A stretch of DNA of 64,000 nucleotides, taken from assembly GCA_028753945.1 (NCBI GenBank), contig JAPNXP010000001.1:5198501-5262500 (forward strand). The letters are read 5' to 3'. Position numbers and translations under genes: made by a program. The stretch comes from Hexactinellida sp. DTS-2022. Lineage: Eukaryota > Porifera > Hexactinellida. Positions 1 to 10,016 of this stretch are shown here, piece after piece. The notes beneath the pieces are model-generated. The model made no database searches and was not told the DNA's origin. It saw only the letters and a list, made by a program, of their open reading frames with translations. Positions within the stretch are counted from its first letter, which is position 1. Every line of letters begins with the position of its first letter.

Positions 1-472
1 CAGGAACTGTATGTCGCTGCAAAACTGAACATTAAGAGTTTAATTTAAACAATTATCTTTATGAAGAATGTCTTCACTCAACTTAATAGGACAAATTACA
101 ACGGTTGCCTTAAGATTTATAGGTAAAACAGGATAACCGCTTAATTAGAAATTTGCTAAAGACGCCCCAATAAACCCGAGTTAACCGTAATATCATCATG
201 TTAACTTCCAGAGACTGATGAGTAATTGAGTATAGTACAACAAAAGTATTGCCATTTATTATTAATGGTATTTAATGGGTTCAATAAAGATTAAAATAAG
301 ACGAATAATACATGTCTTAATTATAACTTAGAATAAGTACTGTATAAACTGAGGAGTGGTTTGCAATAGATACATCAAAAAGTCCTAATAAAATAGTCCT
401 ATAAAAATAAGAACAGTGTCTAAGTAGGCGGATGAAAGCAGGGTGTTGTCAATGTACAGCTACATAGGTGCG
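1..472. other. 3' flank of MAP3K20, no gene seen
   Basis: AT-rich sequence downstream of the minus-strand kinase gene. The only recognisable signal is TTTATT at 255-260, which is AATAAA on the minus strand about 215 bp past the stop and could be the polyadenylation signal. No repeat or ORF is supported. Confidence 0.5.
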
Positions 473-3346
473 TCAATAGTACCCACTCTTCAGTTTCGAT
501 TTGTTCTTGGCCACAACAGTCCATTCAGAATCCGACTCCTCGCCCGTCCCCGTCGGATTCTTCTGTTTTACTTCATTAGTGCTGGACACAGCAGATTGCT
601 GTGTTAGGGAGTCTCGGCGTTTCTGAGTAGACTCGTGTGTCCCTCCCTCCCTCCATTTGTCCCCCCTCCCCTCCTCCCTGCGGTCCCACCTCTTGTCCTC
701 TCTGCGGGGCTCCCTGTCCCTCCGGTTACCCGGCCGGTCATCTCTCCGAGTGTATATCCCCTTCTTGTCGTCTCTCCGGTATTCCCGCGTGTCCTCCCTG
801 CGGTTATTCTTTCGGGTGTAGTTCTCTCTCCTCTCGGTCCGGCGCTCTCTCTTGTCGCAGTCCCGGTTGCCCTGCTGCTGGGGCGTCCTGTGCCTCTCCT
901 CCCGTCTGAACACCCGCTCGTCCGTAGAACCGGTATCGCTGTTGTACTTCTGATGGAGCTCGTCCGGTCTGTGGTTACGGCCCTCCTGGGGAACCCTCAG
1001 GTCGGACCTGCTCCCCACCCCAGTCCCGTTCTGGGTGTCCTCTCCGTTGATCCCCTCATAGGGCGCGCGCTCTTCTACGCTGTCCACCCGACTGGAAGTG
1101 TCTGAGGGGTTGGGGTCATACTGGTAGGATCCTTGGTTCGGCTTGTTCCTCCTGTCCGGCAGGGAGGTCCGCTTGCTCGCGCTATTGTTGTGGCGGTAGG
1201 GAGACGGGCCTCTGTAGGGCTGCGTGGGCGAGTAGGAGTAGCGACTGTGCGGTCCTGATGTCCGGGAGCTGAAGCTGATGTTGGCAGAGTTAGAGGGCGA
1301 GGAGGCCATACTGCTGGACCCGTGGGAGAGGCGCGGCGACACGTGGGACATGCTGGACTGGGACCGGGGGTTGGAGCTGGGATGCAGATTAGAGCTGCTG
1401 TAGGAGGGGACCGGCCCGCCTCTGACGATCCGCTTGGGAGAGTTCTGGCTTGAGATCATACGGGCCAGACTCCCGGGATTCTTGTTAGCCCAGCACCCGA
1501 TCAGCTCCAGGCCCTTGTACTCAGAGATGTTCGCGCAGGAAGAGTGGGTACGAGATATGTCGCTGGGAGAGTACTCGAACTGACTTTGTGACGTCACGAT
1601 GGGAGGGGCGGATATGTCAAGTCCGGACAGAGAGTTCTGTGGAGTCATGCGTGTCATGCTGGTGGTCTTAATCTTGAGGCTAACCTTAAGCTCGGTCGTG
1701 TCGTCTCCGCGGTCAGGTGTGAATAGGTGGTTGATCTCCACCGGCGTCACAACGATGAGGTCATCAAAGCAGACCTTACACTCTGCCATGCCCAGCTTCT
1801 CTGATGCGATCCAGTTGTTCATGATGAAGGGAGGTCTGCTTAGGGAGATGTTCCAGTTCTTGTCGCACAGCACAAACTCCACTCTCTGTACAGTAGGGAT
1901 AGCGCTCTCGTCTCCGTCCAACTCCATGTACAGCTTCCACTTGGTCTCCTTGGGAATGTCCGGGTTGGGTCTGCAAATGCTCCCGAATATGAGAATTAGC
2001 TCTACCGTCTTAAGAGACTGGTTCTGCACTGTCTGAGGTGTGAACTCCTGGAGGGTGGCGGCTAGCGGTGGGAAGTTCATCATGTTCTGGTTGGAGACTC
2101 GGAGCTCCTTTATGGAGTCCAGCAGGTCTATTCGAACCCCCAGGGCTGTTATATTCATCTTTGTCAGCTCCTCTTCCCCCAGGAGCATCAGCGCCCGCCC
2201 GTCAATGCTCTCGGAGTAGAACCGGTTAGCCAGCTCCATGAACTGATCCTCCACCTCGTCCCCGTGCCCCTTGCGGAGCTCCCGCACCCACTCGTACACC
2301 CGTCTTGGGGTCCACTTGTCCAGGGATTCGTATGAGCTGCGGGAGTGGTGTCGCTGCTCCTTCTGGAAGAGTTTCTTCTCCTTGATGGTCAGCTGTCTCT
2401 CCCAGATCTGCAGCTGCTTCTCCTTGTCCGTAAGCTCGTTGCTCTGCTTCATAAGCTTGTCGTTCTTGTCACCGATGTCCCCGCGCCACTTGTCCGGGTT
2501 GTCCAGGAAGACAGCTGTCTTCTCCTGCAGGTCTCGGTCCAGCCGCAGGTTGTCCAGGTTCTTGACTAAGAACTGGAAGTTGGGCCGCTGCTTGTGGTCT
2601 TCCTTCCAGCAGGACTGAATTAAAGTCTTAAATTTGTGAGGAACCTCCGCGGGGAGGTGTGGCCTCTCTCCCTTCATGGCCACAAGCCAAGCCACCTGCA
2701 GGTTCTCCAGGGTGTCGTACGGGACCTTACACGTCAGGAGCTCCCAGAATACAATCGCGAATGAGTAGGTATCAGACGCCTCTATAACCAGGGACTCCTT
2801 TATAACCTCCGGAGCCATCCAGGCCATAGTACCTGCTATAGTGCTGGCTTCCCGCAGAGAGTTCTGTTGGAATTTGGAAGAACCAAAGTCGCACAGTTTG
2901 CAAACAAACTTGCTGTTTATGACGACATTCTTCGACTTGAGGTCTCTGTGTATGACGGTCTGTGGCGCCTGGAAGTGCAGGTACTCCATGCCGCGGGATA
3001 TGTCTAGTGCCCACAGTATAACTCGCTCGTAATCGAGCGTCTCGTTAGACTTGTTCTTCTTCCGCAGGAAGTCGTATAGAGACCCGTTCTCCGCCAGCTC
3101 TGTAACGATCCCGTACCCATTGTTATCACGGACTAGTCCGAAGAACTGTATAATGTTCTTGTGTCTGAGAGAGGTGAGGACCTGTATCTCGCGGTTCTCA
3201 GGGTTGAGGGTCGGCAAACGCTTGATAGCAACTTCCTTATCCTTGGTCTTCCAGCGTGCGCGGACTACAGTACCAAATGTGCCAACACCAATCGGACCAA
3301 TGTACTCGAAATCATCCTGTACAAGCTGCTGAATGAGTGCGGTCAT
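473..3346 (-). CDS. MAP3K20: MAP3K20/ZAK-type mixed-lineage kinase (kinase, coiled coil, SAM)
   Basis: A 957-residue protein in one uninterrupted exon. The kinase domain (about 14-270) has a glycine loop at 17-25, K42 in VAIK, HRD at D135, DFG at D153 and APE near 178-180. A charged coiled coil (~290-332) and a SAM domain (~343-416) follow. Next comes the ZAK-specific block (~445-550), recognisable from FGSICRP and WKLYMELDGDE, which parallel FGFHLKPG and WKMYMEMDGDE of human ZAK alpha. The long tail is Ser/Pro-rich, then Arg/Asp/Glu-rich (~815-905), and ends in SEWTVVAKNKSK, like the WTKVEYRKK-type end of ZAK alpha. Known family role: MAP3K for p38/JNK that senses stalled or collided ribosomes; in mammals the C-terminal tail contacts ribosomes. 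Domain order and both ends agree with ZAK alpha rather than MLK1-4, which have SH3 and leucine zipper regions. The first ATG precedes the kinase by about 12 residues, as in the family. Confidence 0.93.
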   Translation of the reverse strand: MTALIQQLVQDDFEYIGPIGVGTFGTVVRARWKTKDKEVAIKRLPTLNPENREIQVLTSLRHKNIIQFFGLVRDNNGYGIVTELAENGSLYDFLRKKNKSNETLDYERVILWALDISRGMEYLHFQAPQTVIHRDLKSKNVVINSKFVCKLCDFGSSKFQQNSLREASTIAGTMAWMAPEVIKESLVIEASDTYSFAIVFWELLTCKVPYDTLENLQVAWLVAMKGERPHLPAEVPHKFKTLIQSCWKEDHKQRPNFQFLVKNLDNLRLDRDLQEKTAVFLDNPDKWRGDIGDKNDKLMKQSNELTDKEKQLQIWERQLTIKEKKLFQKEQRHHSRSSYESLDKWTPRRVYEWVRELRKGHGDEVEDQFMELANRFYSESIDGRALMLLGEEELTKMNITALGVRIDLLDSIKELRVSNQNMMNFPPLAATLQEFTPQTVQNQSLKTVELILIFGSICRPNPDIPKETKWKLYMELDGDESAIPTVQRVEFVLCDKNWNISLSRPPFIMNNWIASEKLGMAECKVCFDDLIVVTPVEINHLFTPDRGDDTTELKVSLKIKTTSMTRMTPQNSLSGLDISAPPIVTSQSQFEYSPSDISRTHSSCANISEYKGLELIGCWANKNPGSLARMISSQNSPKRIVRGGPVPSYSSSNLHPSSNPRSQSSMSHVSPRLSHGSSSMASSPSNSANISFSSRTSGPHSRYSYSPTQPYRGPSPYRHNNSASKRTSLPDRRNKPNQGSYQYDPNPSDTSSRVDSVEERAPYEGINGEDTQNGTGVGSRSDLRVPQEGRNHRPDELHQKYNSDTGSTDERVFRREERHRTPQQQGNRDCDKRERRTERRENYTRKNNRREDTREYRRDDKKGIYTRRDDRPGNRRDREPRREDKRWDRREEGRGDKWREGGTHESTQKRRDSLTQQSAVSSTNEVKQKNPTGTGEESDSEWTVVAKNKSKLKSGYY

Positions 3347-4068
3347 TATGAACTACAAAGTCCTCGGATTTATTAAATATTCGAAAAAGAGCAATATTCA
3401 ATAGGATCTCCAGTTAGTTGTCCTCATTAGCTAATTACAATCAACTTTATATTGTCTCTGGATTTCTAATACCATAAAAGTGAATTTGGTAACAATAAGA
3501 AAGTGGAACACACAATTAATGAATACAAAAGCTGGTAGGTAGGAGGGCAATACCACAATAGTAATGTTTGTAGTTCAATAAGGAAAGGTGCAGAGAGTGT
3601 TTCTAATTAAAACAAAGAGGCAATTAAATGAGTGGAAGAACTAAACCTACTCTGATGCAATAATGAGGAAAGGAAATTAAATTGTTAAACTTCTGATAGC
3701 TGATTGAACAATTAGGAAATTTTGCCAAAGAAATTGCTAAAAATGTTTAGATACCATATATTAACATTTGCATTCCAATTTCCAAATCGAAATGTATGCA
3801 GTGTACATGTAAACTCTCTAAGAAACACTGAAAATTGTTCCAGAATAAGAAAGTGCTTTAAGCGAGTTGACTGTCAGTTCCAAAAGACCCACTCAAAAAG
3901 TTCGATTTTAATTTTTAATCTTTTCGAATTGCTCAAGTTCAGGAATATTAAAAACTCTTCATTAAAATATTCAAATAGTTCAGGTTAACTACTGTTGTTG
4001 GTATTATAGATTACTATAGTACAGTCTGTTCTCTCTAATAGTCCACTTCTACTTGTCCAAATCAACTA
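3347..4068. other. 5' flank of MAP3K20
   Basis: AT-rich DNA upstream of the kinase start. No coding signal. Near 4,019-4,045 a CAGTCTGTTCTCTCTAATAG end pairs with CTATTAGAGAGAG near 4,283-4,296, suggesting an outer MITE into which the element at 4,069-4,239 inserted. Confidence 0.4.
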
Positions 4069-4239
4069 CAGTGGAGTTTGCTTATTAGCAATATTCCTTT
4101 ATTAGCAACCGCTTACGCTTTTCGGGTCCCTAGCGTGATAATACTGTTAATTTCATTCCCTTATTAGTAACTTCGCCAATTAGCAACCAGATATCAGATT
4201 TAGTGGCAAACACGGGTTGCTATTAAGCGAACTCCACTG
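4069..4239. mobile_element. TA-flanked MITE (mariner type), CAGTGGAGT family
   Basis: A 171-bp non-coding element. Its ends CAGTGGAGTTTGCTTATTAGC and the complement of GCTATTAAGCGAACTCCACTG form inverted repeats, and a TA dinucleotide flanks each side (4,067-4,068 and 4,240-4,241), as expected for Tc1/mariner insertion. It appears nested in an older MITE with ends near 4,019 and 4,296. Confidence 0.75.
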
Positions 4240-4590
4240 TATTTCTATATTCCACTTTTGGCCATTTTCCCACTGTTGGACTATTAGAGAGAGTAATTAT
4301 ATCTGTAACGATGAACGGTGACACCTTATCAGTCTTTATAACTAAACACTTGACAATATTTTCTTTCAATTAGAATGCATAACTCCGTTACTGATAATGG
4401 CGTCATAAAAATAAAATTCCTCAATGCTTGAAATAATTATAATACTCAATTTCTTATTCTGATAAATCAATAAAATATTGCTTTTGATTTTATCACAATG
4501 AATAGACTAACAGTTTGTTAAATTGTTAATTAAATTTAATCCTTAATTTTTCAGTAAAATATTGAAATTTATCAAAGAGGCTGAGCTAAG

Positions 4591-4705
4591 AATTTATTAA
4601 CCTAATATATTAGGTTAATAAATTATTAGCTCTTAAAATATTTTGAATTCTTAAATAAATTCTTAAAATATTTTGTGTATATTATAATATACACAAAATA
4701 TTTTA
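4591..4705. repeat. Two long perfect AT-rich palindromes
   Basis: Positions 4,591-4,624 form a perfect 34-bp palindrome (AATTTATTAACCTAATA followed by its exact complement). Positions 4,664-4,705 form a perfect 42-bp palindrome centred on TATATTATAATATA. They are about 40 bp apart. Cruciform-prone; no function is inferred. Confidence 0.85.
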
Positions 4706-4758
4706 TCGGTTTACTTATATGGCGGCTGCCTACAAATAAGGATTTAGGCGACACAGGG

Positions 4759-4814
4759 TGTGATACAGAGGGGGGGGGGGGCTGGGATTTCCCCCCACCC
4801 CCCTCTGTATCACA
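4759..4814. repeat. GC hairpin with 11-12 nt G run
   Basis: TGTGATACAGAG followed by a long G run pairs with a C run followed by CTCTGTATCACA, leaving a short CTGGGATTT spacer. The arms are about 20 bp. The strand asymmetry (pure G versus pure C tracts) may allow G-quadruplex or i-motif folding. Confidence 0.7.
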
Positions 4815-5167
4815 GAAGGGGGAAAGATGCCCCATCTCAGGAATTGTCTTAACTTTGCCTCATAGTTATTAAATAAAGGATAAGTAATTGCTAATATAAA
4901 CAGGATTAAAGCATAGAATGATTATGCCACCTAAATACATTAATTTTGGCCTATACAAATTTCGCCGACATATAAGGAATTCATCTAAAATTGAACGAAT
5001 TAGAGGAAAAGTACCTGTAAGATTGGAAATAAATAATCTATTATGGAGGAAAAAGAACCTAGCTAGTAAGAAGCGACAATGGATTGTGAGCGACCAAAAG
5101 CCAAAACTTTTAAAAGTGAGTATTATGGAGTATTAGAGGAAAGGTCGCGAATCAACTCGGCCAATTC

Positions 5168-5237
5168 CTTATTTGTCGGCGACATTTGCTTTTATGTCGG
5201 CTAGCCGACTTGTAGGCGGCCGCGGCCGACAAATAAG
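5168..5237. repeat. Short inverted-repeat element (GTCGGC hairpin)
   Basis: Perfect 13-bp terminal inverted repeats CTTATTTGTCGGC / GCCGACAAATAAG enclose 44 bp with internal palindromes such as GTCGGCTAGCCGAC and GCGGCCGC. Probably a tiny MITE; no clear target duplication. Confidence 0.55.
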
Positions 5238-5850
5238 TAATTCCATATTTTACCGACATATCTCAAAAGCTCCTTTTATTTGAGTTTGTATTATGCCTAG
5301 TTCGCTTATTATGAACTCTCATATTATGAACACCTTTATCATGAACACAATAATTAGTACATAGTATTAGTATGAACAAAAGTTCGTCTATAATGAACTT
5401 TTCTCTACAAACATAAAAATGAAAGCTTGTGTATTGTAAGTAAAAGTCAACATAAAGTTTCTCTAATATGAAATCAGAAATCTTATTGAGTATTCGGAAA
5501 TTCTTGTATTATTAATGAGAACAAGGTTACGGACCGCAGCGTATTTTAATTAATAATAATCGACCTGATTGTTCATATTTCAAATAATTAAAAGTTTGCA
5601 AAAGTTTCTATACACACCATTTATTTTTATTTGAAAACGAAATAAGTAACCAAGTTCACAAAATAATAACTCGAAAATAAAGCGCAACTCAAACAATCAT
5701 TACTCAAATTTACAAATACATTTATATATTATACATAATAAGGTGCAATAAAATAAAAATATACAAACAGCATACACAACAATTAAAAGCATTCTTTATG
5801 CTAAAATGATTTAACTTAAAAGAACACATTCCAATGGGTAGTAGAAGTTG
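5238..5850. other. 3' flank of the PX-SH3-SH2 gene, degenerate MITE
   Basis: Positions ~5,290-5,410 carry repeated TTATGAAC motifs like those in the MITE at 53,331-53,524, so this is probably a decayed relative. The remainder to 5,850 is AT-rich 3' flank. Confidence 0.4.
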
Positions 5851-8349
5851 TTAGGGGTTCTTATTAAGTGGGCGAGATAGGAATACATCAATTAACTTGT
5901 CTCCATGTTCTTTGTAAGACGCGATTGGTGTCTTCTGGAAATGAACTATTATTTCGCTGAGGGTTCGTACGCGAAAGTTTTCACCAATACAATACCAGTT
6001 GTCTTCCTGCTTAATATTGAAATGATGGACCCGGTAATGGTAGCGCATGGAGAGCACGAGCTCCCCCTCCCGATTTGTACTCTCTCGAAAAATGAACTCG
6101 CCCTGCTTAGCGCGCTGTAGCAGCAGGTCCTCACAGAACTTGCGTGTCATTTTCCCCCACAGGAACTGCACCGTGTCTTCTTTAGCCTTAGCGCCCTCCC
6201 GTGGGGCCGGCTGTGAGGGCGTGGCTAGAACCGTCATGGGAGATTTGGTCCGATAGGGGACCTCTGGCTGCTCGACAAATGGCTTCAGAGAGACGGGCTG
6301 AGGGGGGGCAGAGCCGTTCGATGGGGCAGCCTTTGACATGTTCCTTGCGGGGGGGACAGGGAGAAGCTTGTTCTCATGGGTACTCAGTCTCCGCAGAGCG
6401 GGAGAGGGGGCCTCTGTTGGGGTAACCGCTTTAGTGAGACGCGTTGGCTTAATGCTAGGGGGCGGGGCCTTCCCGGGTTTCTTGAGCGCGATAGGCTTCC
6501 AGTACTCAGACGGGGACCAGCCCTCCTCTCCGTTAACTCTCACAAAAGACCAAACAGCGTCCTCGCTCCGCTCTATGAGAGTGGCGTTGTCGCCGGCCGT
6601 GAATGATACACAGGCCTCGTTCTGAGCAGTGTACTGCTCTATCGCTACAAACATTTTAGGGAGAGTCTTCTGGGGCAGCGAGGAGGAGACTCGGAGACTC
6701 AGGTGCTGTCGGGTTTTGAGGGGAAACGGGGAATCTGCAGTGTTTTCGTTGACTTCATCAACGTTGATGGGGTCAATTGATGGCATCCAGTTGATATAGT
6801 CTATTTCTTCATCATCTTTGGAAGCACTACATTTGTTGTTATTCATTAACAAAGAGCGGTCACTCGAGTCGAACGGCCGACTGAGAATATTGGTGTGGCT
6901 CGCCCGCTCATAATTCTGATAAATCGAATTGTCGACGACGAAAGAAGGCGTGCTCGGAGACCTCTGCAGCAGGCTACTAACTTCTTGTGGGTTAACGTAC
7001 TTCCTAGGGGGCTTTGGGGGTTTGACATGTTTGGTTGGAAGTTGTGAATTCTGCAAGGACTGAGTGAGCTGCAATCCTTTAACCAATTCGTCGGAGAGTT
7101 CGTAGTTAATGGAAATGTCAGGATTTTCCTCTATATTTATGTCTAGCATCTTGTGGATAATTTCCTCCACCTCTGCGTTAACTTTCGTGTTCTTCTTTTC
7201 GTTCTTAGACTTGTTAATAAGCGCGTACTTAACACTGCTCTTCTTCGTGAAGTCCTGCGGTACCTCCTCTAGCACTGAGTACATAGACACTATGTCATGG
7301 CGCCTGAACGTCCCTCTCCGGGGAGGGGGATTGAAGTTGTTGGAGGGAGTAACGTAGAGTTCCTTCTTGGTGCTACGCTCCAGGGTCTCCTTCCTCTGCT
7401 GGTGCTCGCTCTCTGTCAGGTACAGGGAGGGGACTATCCCAGTCTCGCTCCCGCATTTCACGCGCCACCAACCGTCGTAGGACTTGAATACAACCTGAAC
7501 TGTCTGGCCTTTCTTCAGAGATAGCTCGTCGGAGTTGTTGGTTGTGAAGTCGGCATTGACTATGTACTGCTTGCAAGAGAAATTCTCAACCTTCTCGTTG
7601 TCATGGGAACCGTCTAGCGGCTGGAGAATGGAGGCCGGGAGGTAGCCCTGTTCGTTCTCTGCCACACACAGCCACCAGCCACTCAGACGCCTCTCCAGCA
7701 CCTGCAGCTTCGTGCCAGCAGTCACGGAGATCTGGTGCATGTTAGTCGGGTCGTAGTCCGCTATCGCTATAAACTCAGTGCACTCCAACTCCAGGTCGTC
7801 TTCCCCAGGCTGGGCGGAGTCTGAGCTGGGGGCGACGGCCGTGTCGTCTGGCCAGAGACTGAAGAACCGGGTGAATATGTCCGAGCGGATGAGCTCCTCC
7901 GGGAGCTTCATTATACTCTCGCAGAATTCCTCCAGGCGTTCCTTCCGCTTTTGCGCCACCTGTTTAACATTGCTACGCCCTATAAATGCCCTGCAAGGGA
8001 GGGAGGGGATTACGGTGTTTGTCACTTGAATACTGCTTCCCAGGCCGACTAGCAGCGACTGCTGTGCGCACAGTTGCACCTGAAACTCGAAAAAGTTAGA
8101 ATAACGACGAAATATATGGAGGTTGGCGCCAGAGGACCAAGCTACAACCAATTCGTAAATGTAATGTTTGTTGGGCTCACGTCGCTTGTGTATCTGCTTC
8201 ACCTCCAGAGATAGAATGTTCCCATCTGGTTGCGACAAATTGCTACGAACGGTGGAAGGGGGGGGAAGTGGCTTTTTCAATAGAGCGTTGGTTGCAACAC
8301 ACATTCTCTCGTAGACTAATTTCAATTCTTTTTTCTTACAACAAGACAT
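5851..8349 (-). CDS. TKS/p47phox-like PX-SH3-SH3-SH3 scaffold with C-terminal NCK-like SH2
   Basis: 832 residues, single exon. A PX domain (~45-168) with the phosphoinositide-binding RRY at 81-83 and the TKS-like stretch KRREPNKHYIYEL. SH3-1 ~191-246 (IADY, GWW), SH3-2 ~260-314 (DGWW, VPSLY) and SH3-3 ~565-620 follow. Class II SH3-ligand-like PPKPPRK lies at ~444-450. The C-terminal SH2 (~728-826) has the phosphotyrosine-binding arginine R755 in FIFRES and NCK-like features YCIG and TPIA. PX-SH3-SH3 order and sequence match p47phox/TKS organisers of NADPH oxidase and invadopodia; the SH2 most resembles NCK adaptors. Vertebrate TKS proteins have no SH2; known biology is that phosphorylated TKS5 recruits NCK. 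SH3-3 has VW where most SH3 domains have WW. Three pYxN-type sites (Y451 VNP, Y477 QNY, Y518 INW) resemble GRB2 docking motifs. The reading frame is continuous through all domains, so a chimaeric gene model is unlikely. Confidence 0.9.
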   Translation of the reverse strand: MSCCKKKELKLVYERMCVATNALLKKPLPPPSTVRSNLSQPDGNILSLEVKQIHKRREPNKHYIYELVVAWSSGANLHIFRRYSNFFEFQVQLCAQQSLLVGLGSSIQVTNTVIPSLPCRAFIGRSNVKQVAQKRKERLEEFCESIMKLPEELIRSDIFTRFFSLWPDDTAVAPSSDSAQPGEDDLELECTEFIAIADYDPTNMHQISVTAGTKLQVLERRLSGWWLCVAENEQGYLPASILQPLDGSHDNEKVENFSCKQYIVNADFTTNNSDELSLKKGQTVQVVFKSYDGWWRVKCGSETGIVPSLYLTESEHQQRKETLERSTKKELYVTPSNNFNPPPRRGTFRRHDIVSMYSVLEEVPQDFTKKSSVKYALINKSKNEKKNTKVNAEVEEIIHKMLDINIEENPDISINYELSDELVKGLQLTQSLQNSQLPTKHVKPPKPPRKYVNPQEVSSLLQRSPSTPSFVVDNSIYQNYERASHTNILSRPFDSSDRSLLMNNNKCSASKDDEEIDYINWMPSIDPINVDEVNENTADSPFPLKTRQHLSLRVSSSLPQKTLPKMFVAIEQYTAQNEACVSFTAGDNATLIERSEDAVWSFVRVNGEEGWSPSEYWKPIALKKPGKAPPPSIKPTRLTKAVTPTEAPSPALRRLSTHENKLLPVPPARNMSKAAPSNGSAPPQPVSLKPFVEQPEVPYRTKSPMTVLATPSQPAPREGAKAKEDTVQFLWGKMTRKFCEDLLLQRAKQGEFIFRESTNREGELVLSMRYHYRVHHFNIKQEDNWYCIGENFRVRTLSEIIVHFQKTPIASYKEHGDKLIDVFLSRPLNKNP

Positions 8350-9147
8350 AACAAAATATTAAAAATGAAAATGTTTTTTTTAATCAATAAATATTGATGA
8401 ATAAACTGAATGTAAGTTTCATTATTCGAATCGATTTATAGTAAATTATCCAACCACATAAGCTAGATTAAATTCGGAAAATCTTAGGAAATTCAATAAT
8501 GACGAACACACTTTACAGTCTGTAGTATATAATGAACACGTCAGTTAAATATATTCCAATCAATTTAAATACGTTGATCAAGTTTTTGATAAAAATGGAT
8601 GATGATTTTCTGGAATGAATAGCAGGGCAAATTTAAATATGACTATTTACGGTATTTCTGCAAAATATAAACTACGAATCAATACAGTTTTTACGATTGA
8701 CACATTGCACAATAATACTTTAAATACATGTGAATGAAATTAGAATTAAGATTAATATTAATAAGAACATTTATTCTATTAGCATTTAAAGACATGATTC
8801 TATAAATCTGACTGTGATTAGGGAGGATCTGACATTGAAACAGTTGTAATCATGAACACAGCTATCATTCAATAACGAATGCCCAATTAAGTGGTTTCTA
8901 ATTAATAAAGGTATTTTCAGTATTGAAGTACAATTTATATCCTTAATTTAAATTGGATATACGTACGTACATATATAGCTGTAATATTAATTATTTACTC
9001 TCTTGAGTGGGGGATGTCAAATACAAGGAATTAGAAATATATTTTGTGTGCATTCACAAAAATAACAAAATAATAAATAAACAATAAATTTTAACATTCA
9101 TTCAAATAAAAGTAATAAACATTATAAATATTAATTCAACTACTACC
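8350..9147. other. Intergenic AT-rich DNA
   Basis: Upstream of the PX-SH3-SH2 gene. I see no ORF, RNA gene or clear repeat apart from simple A/T-rich tracts. Confidence 0.5.
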
Positions 9148-9972
9148 ATGGCCTACTTAATATACGGCTAGATATGTCACCGAGAAGGCCATAAAACGAG
9201 AAGGCCATAAAACGAGAAGGCCATAAGACGAGAAGGCCAGTTTCAAATTTTCATTTTAGGATAAACTATGCCTCTTATTGTTGTTATTTGGGTTGTATAT
9301 GGGGTAATCAACCATTGCGAGTTCATTAGAACCACTTTTGAGAATCTCAGATTTGTGGTTAAGCTGTTTAGGCGCCATTTAATGATGACACCACAAATAT
9401 ACAAAAATGTAAAATTCGAGTCTAAAGAACTGCGAGAAAATGAAAATAATTTGCTAATATACTTAGAATACATTTTCCGAATATATAATGAGAATGAATA
9501 TATATAAACCAGCAATTATAAACGTTTTATGTACAAAAATAGTAAGTTTTAATTCGGATACTAGTACTTGTATTTTAGCATGTGGTAGTAGCTTAATAAT
9601 TTTTAAATTTTTTTAAAATGTCGCCATTTTGTGATTTAGTAGTCTTTGGGGTATGAAATATATCCCTATATTAGTATTCCTATTATAAAATTATTAGAAA
9701 ATAGGAAGAAACTGAAATTTATGATATTTGAATTTTTTTTCATTTTACCATAAATTGTTACCGTCATCATTAAATTGCGCCTAAACAGCTTAACCACAAA
9801 TCTGATATTCTCAAAAGTGGTTCTAATGGACTCGCAATGGTTGATTACCCCATATACAACCCAAATAACAACAATAGGAGGCATAGTTTATCCTAAAATG
9901 AAAATTTGAAACTGGCCTTCTCGTTTTATGGCCTTCTCGGTGACATATCTAGCCGTATATTAAGTAGGCCAT
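9148..9972. mobile_element. Foldback/TIR element with internal 16-bp tandem repeats
   Basis: Long terminal inverted repeats: the left arm (~9,148-9,390) and right arm (~9,766-9,972) start ATGGCCTACTTAATATACGG and match over more than 200 bp. CTACTAC lies next to each end (7-bp candidate target duplication). A 16-bp unit (CGAGAAGGCCATAAAA-like) occurs about four times in the left arm and twice in the right, so the arms differ in copy number. Short ORFs here read through the arms and are not genes. Superfamily unclear. Confidence 0.8.
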
Positions 9973-10016
9973 GCTACTACATAAATTATAACGTAATAAA
10001 TAAACAAAATTATTAA

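Noticed and set aside
635-1105. Plus-strand ORF of 156 codons opposite the MAP3K20 tail
   Set aside because: It mirrors the Arg/Asp/Glu-rich codons of the kinase tail, is proline/valine/leucine low-complexity, and has no recognisable domain.
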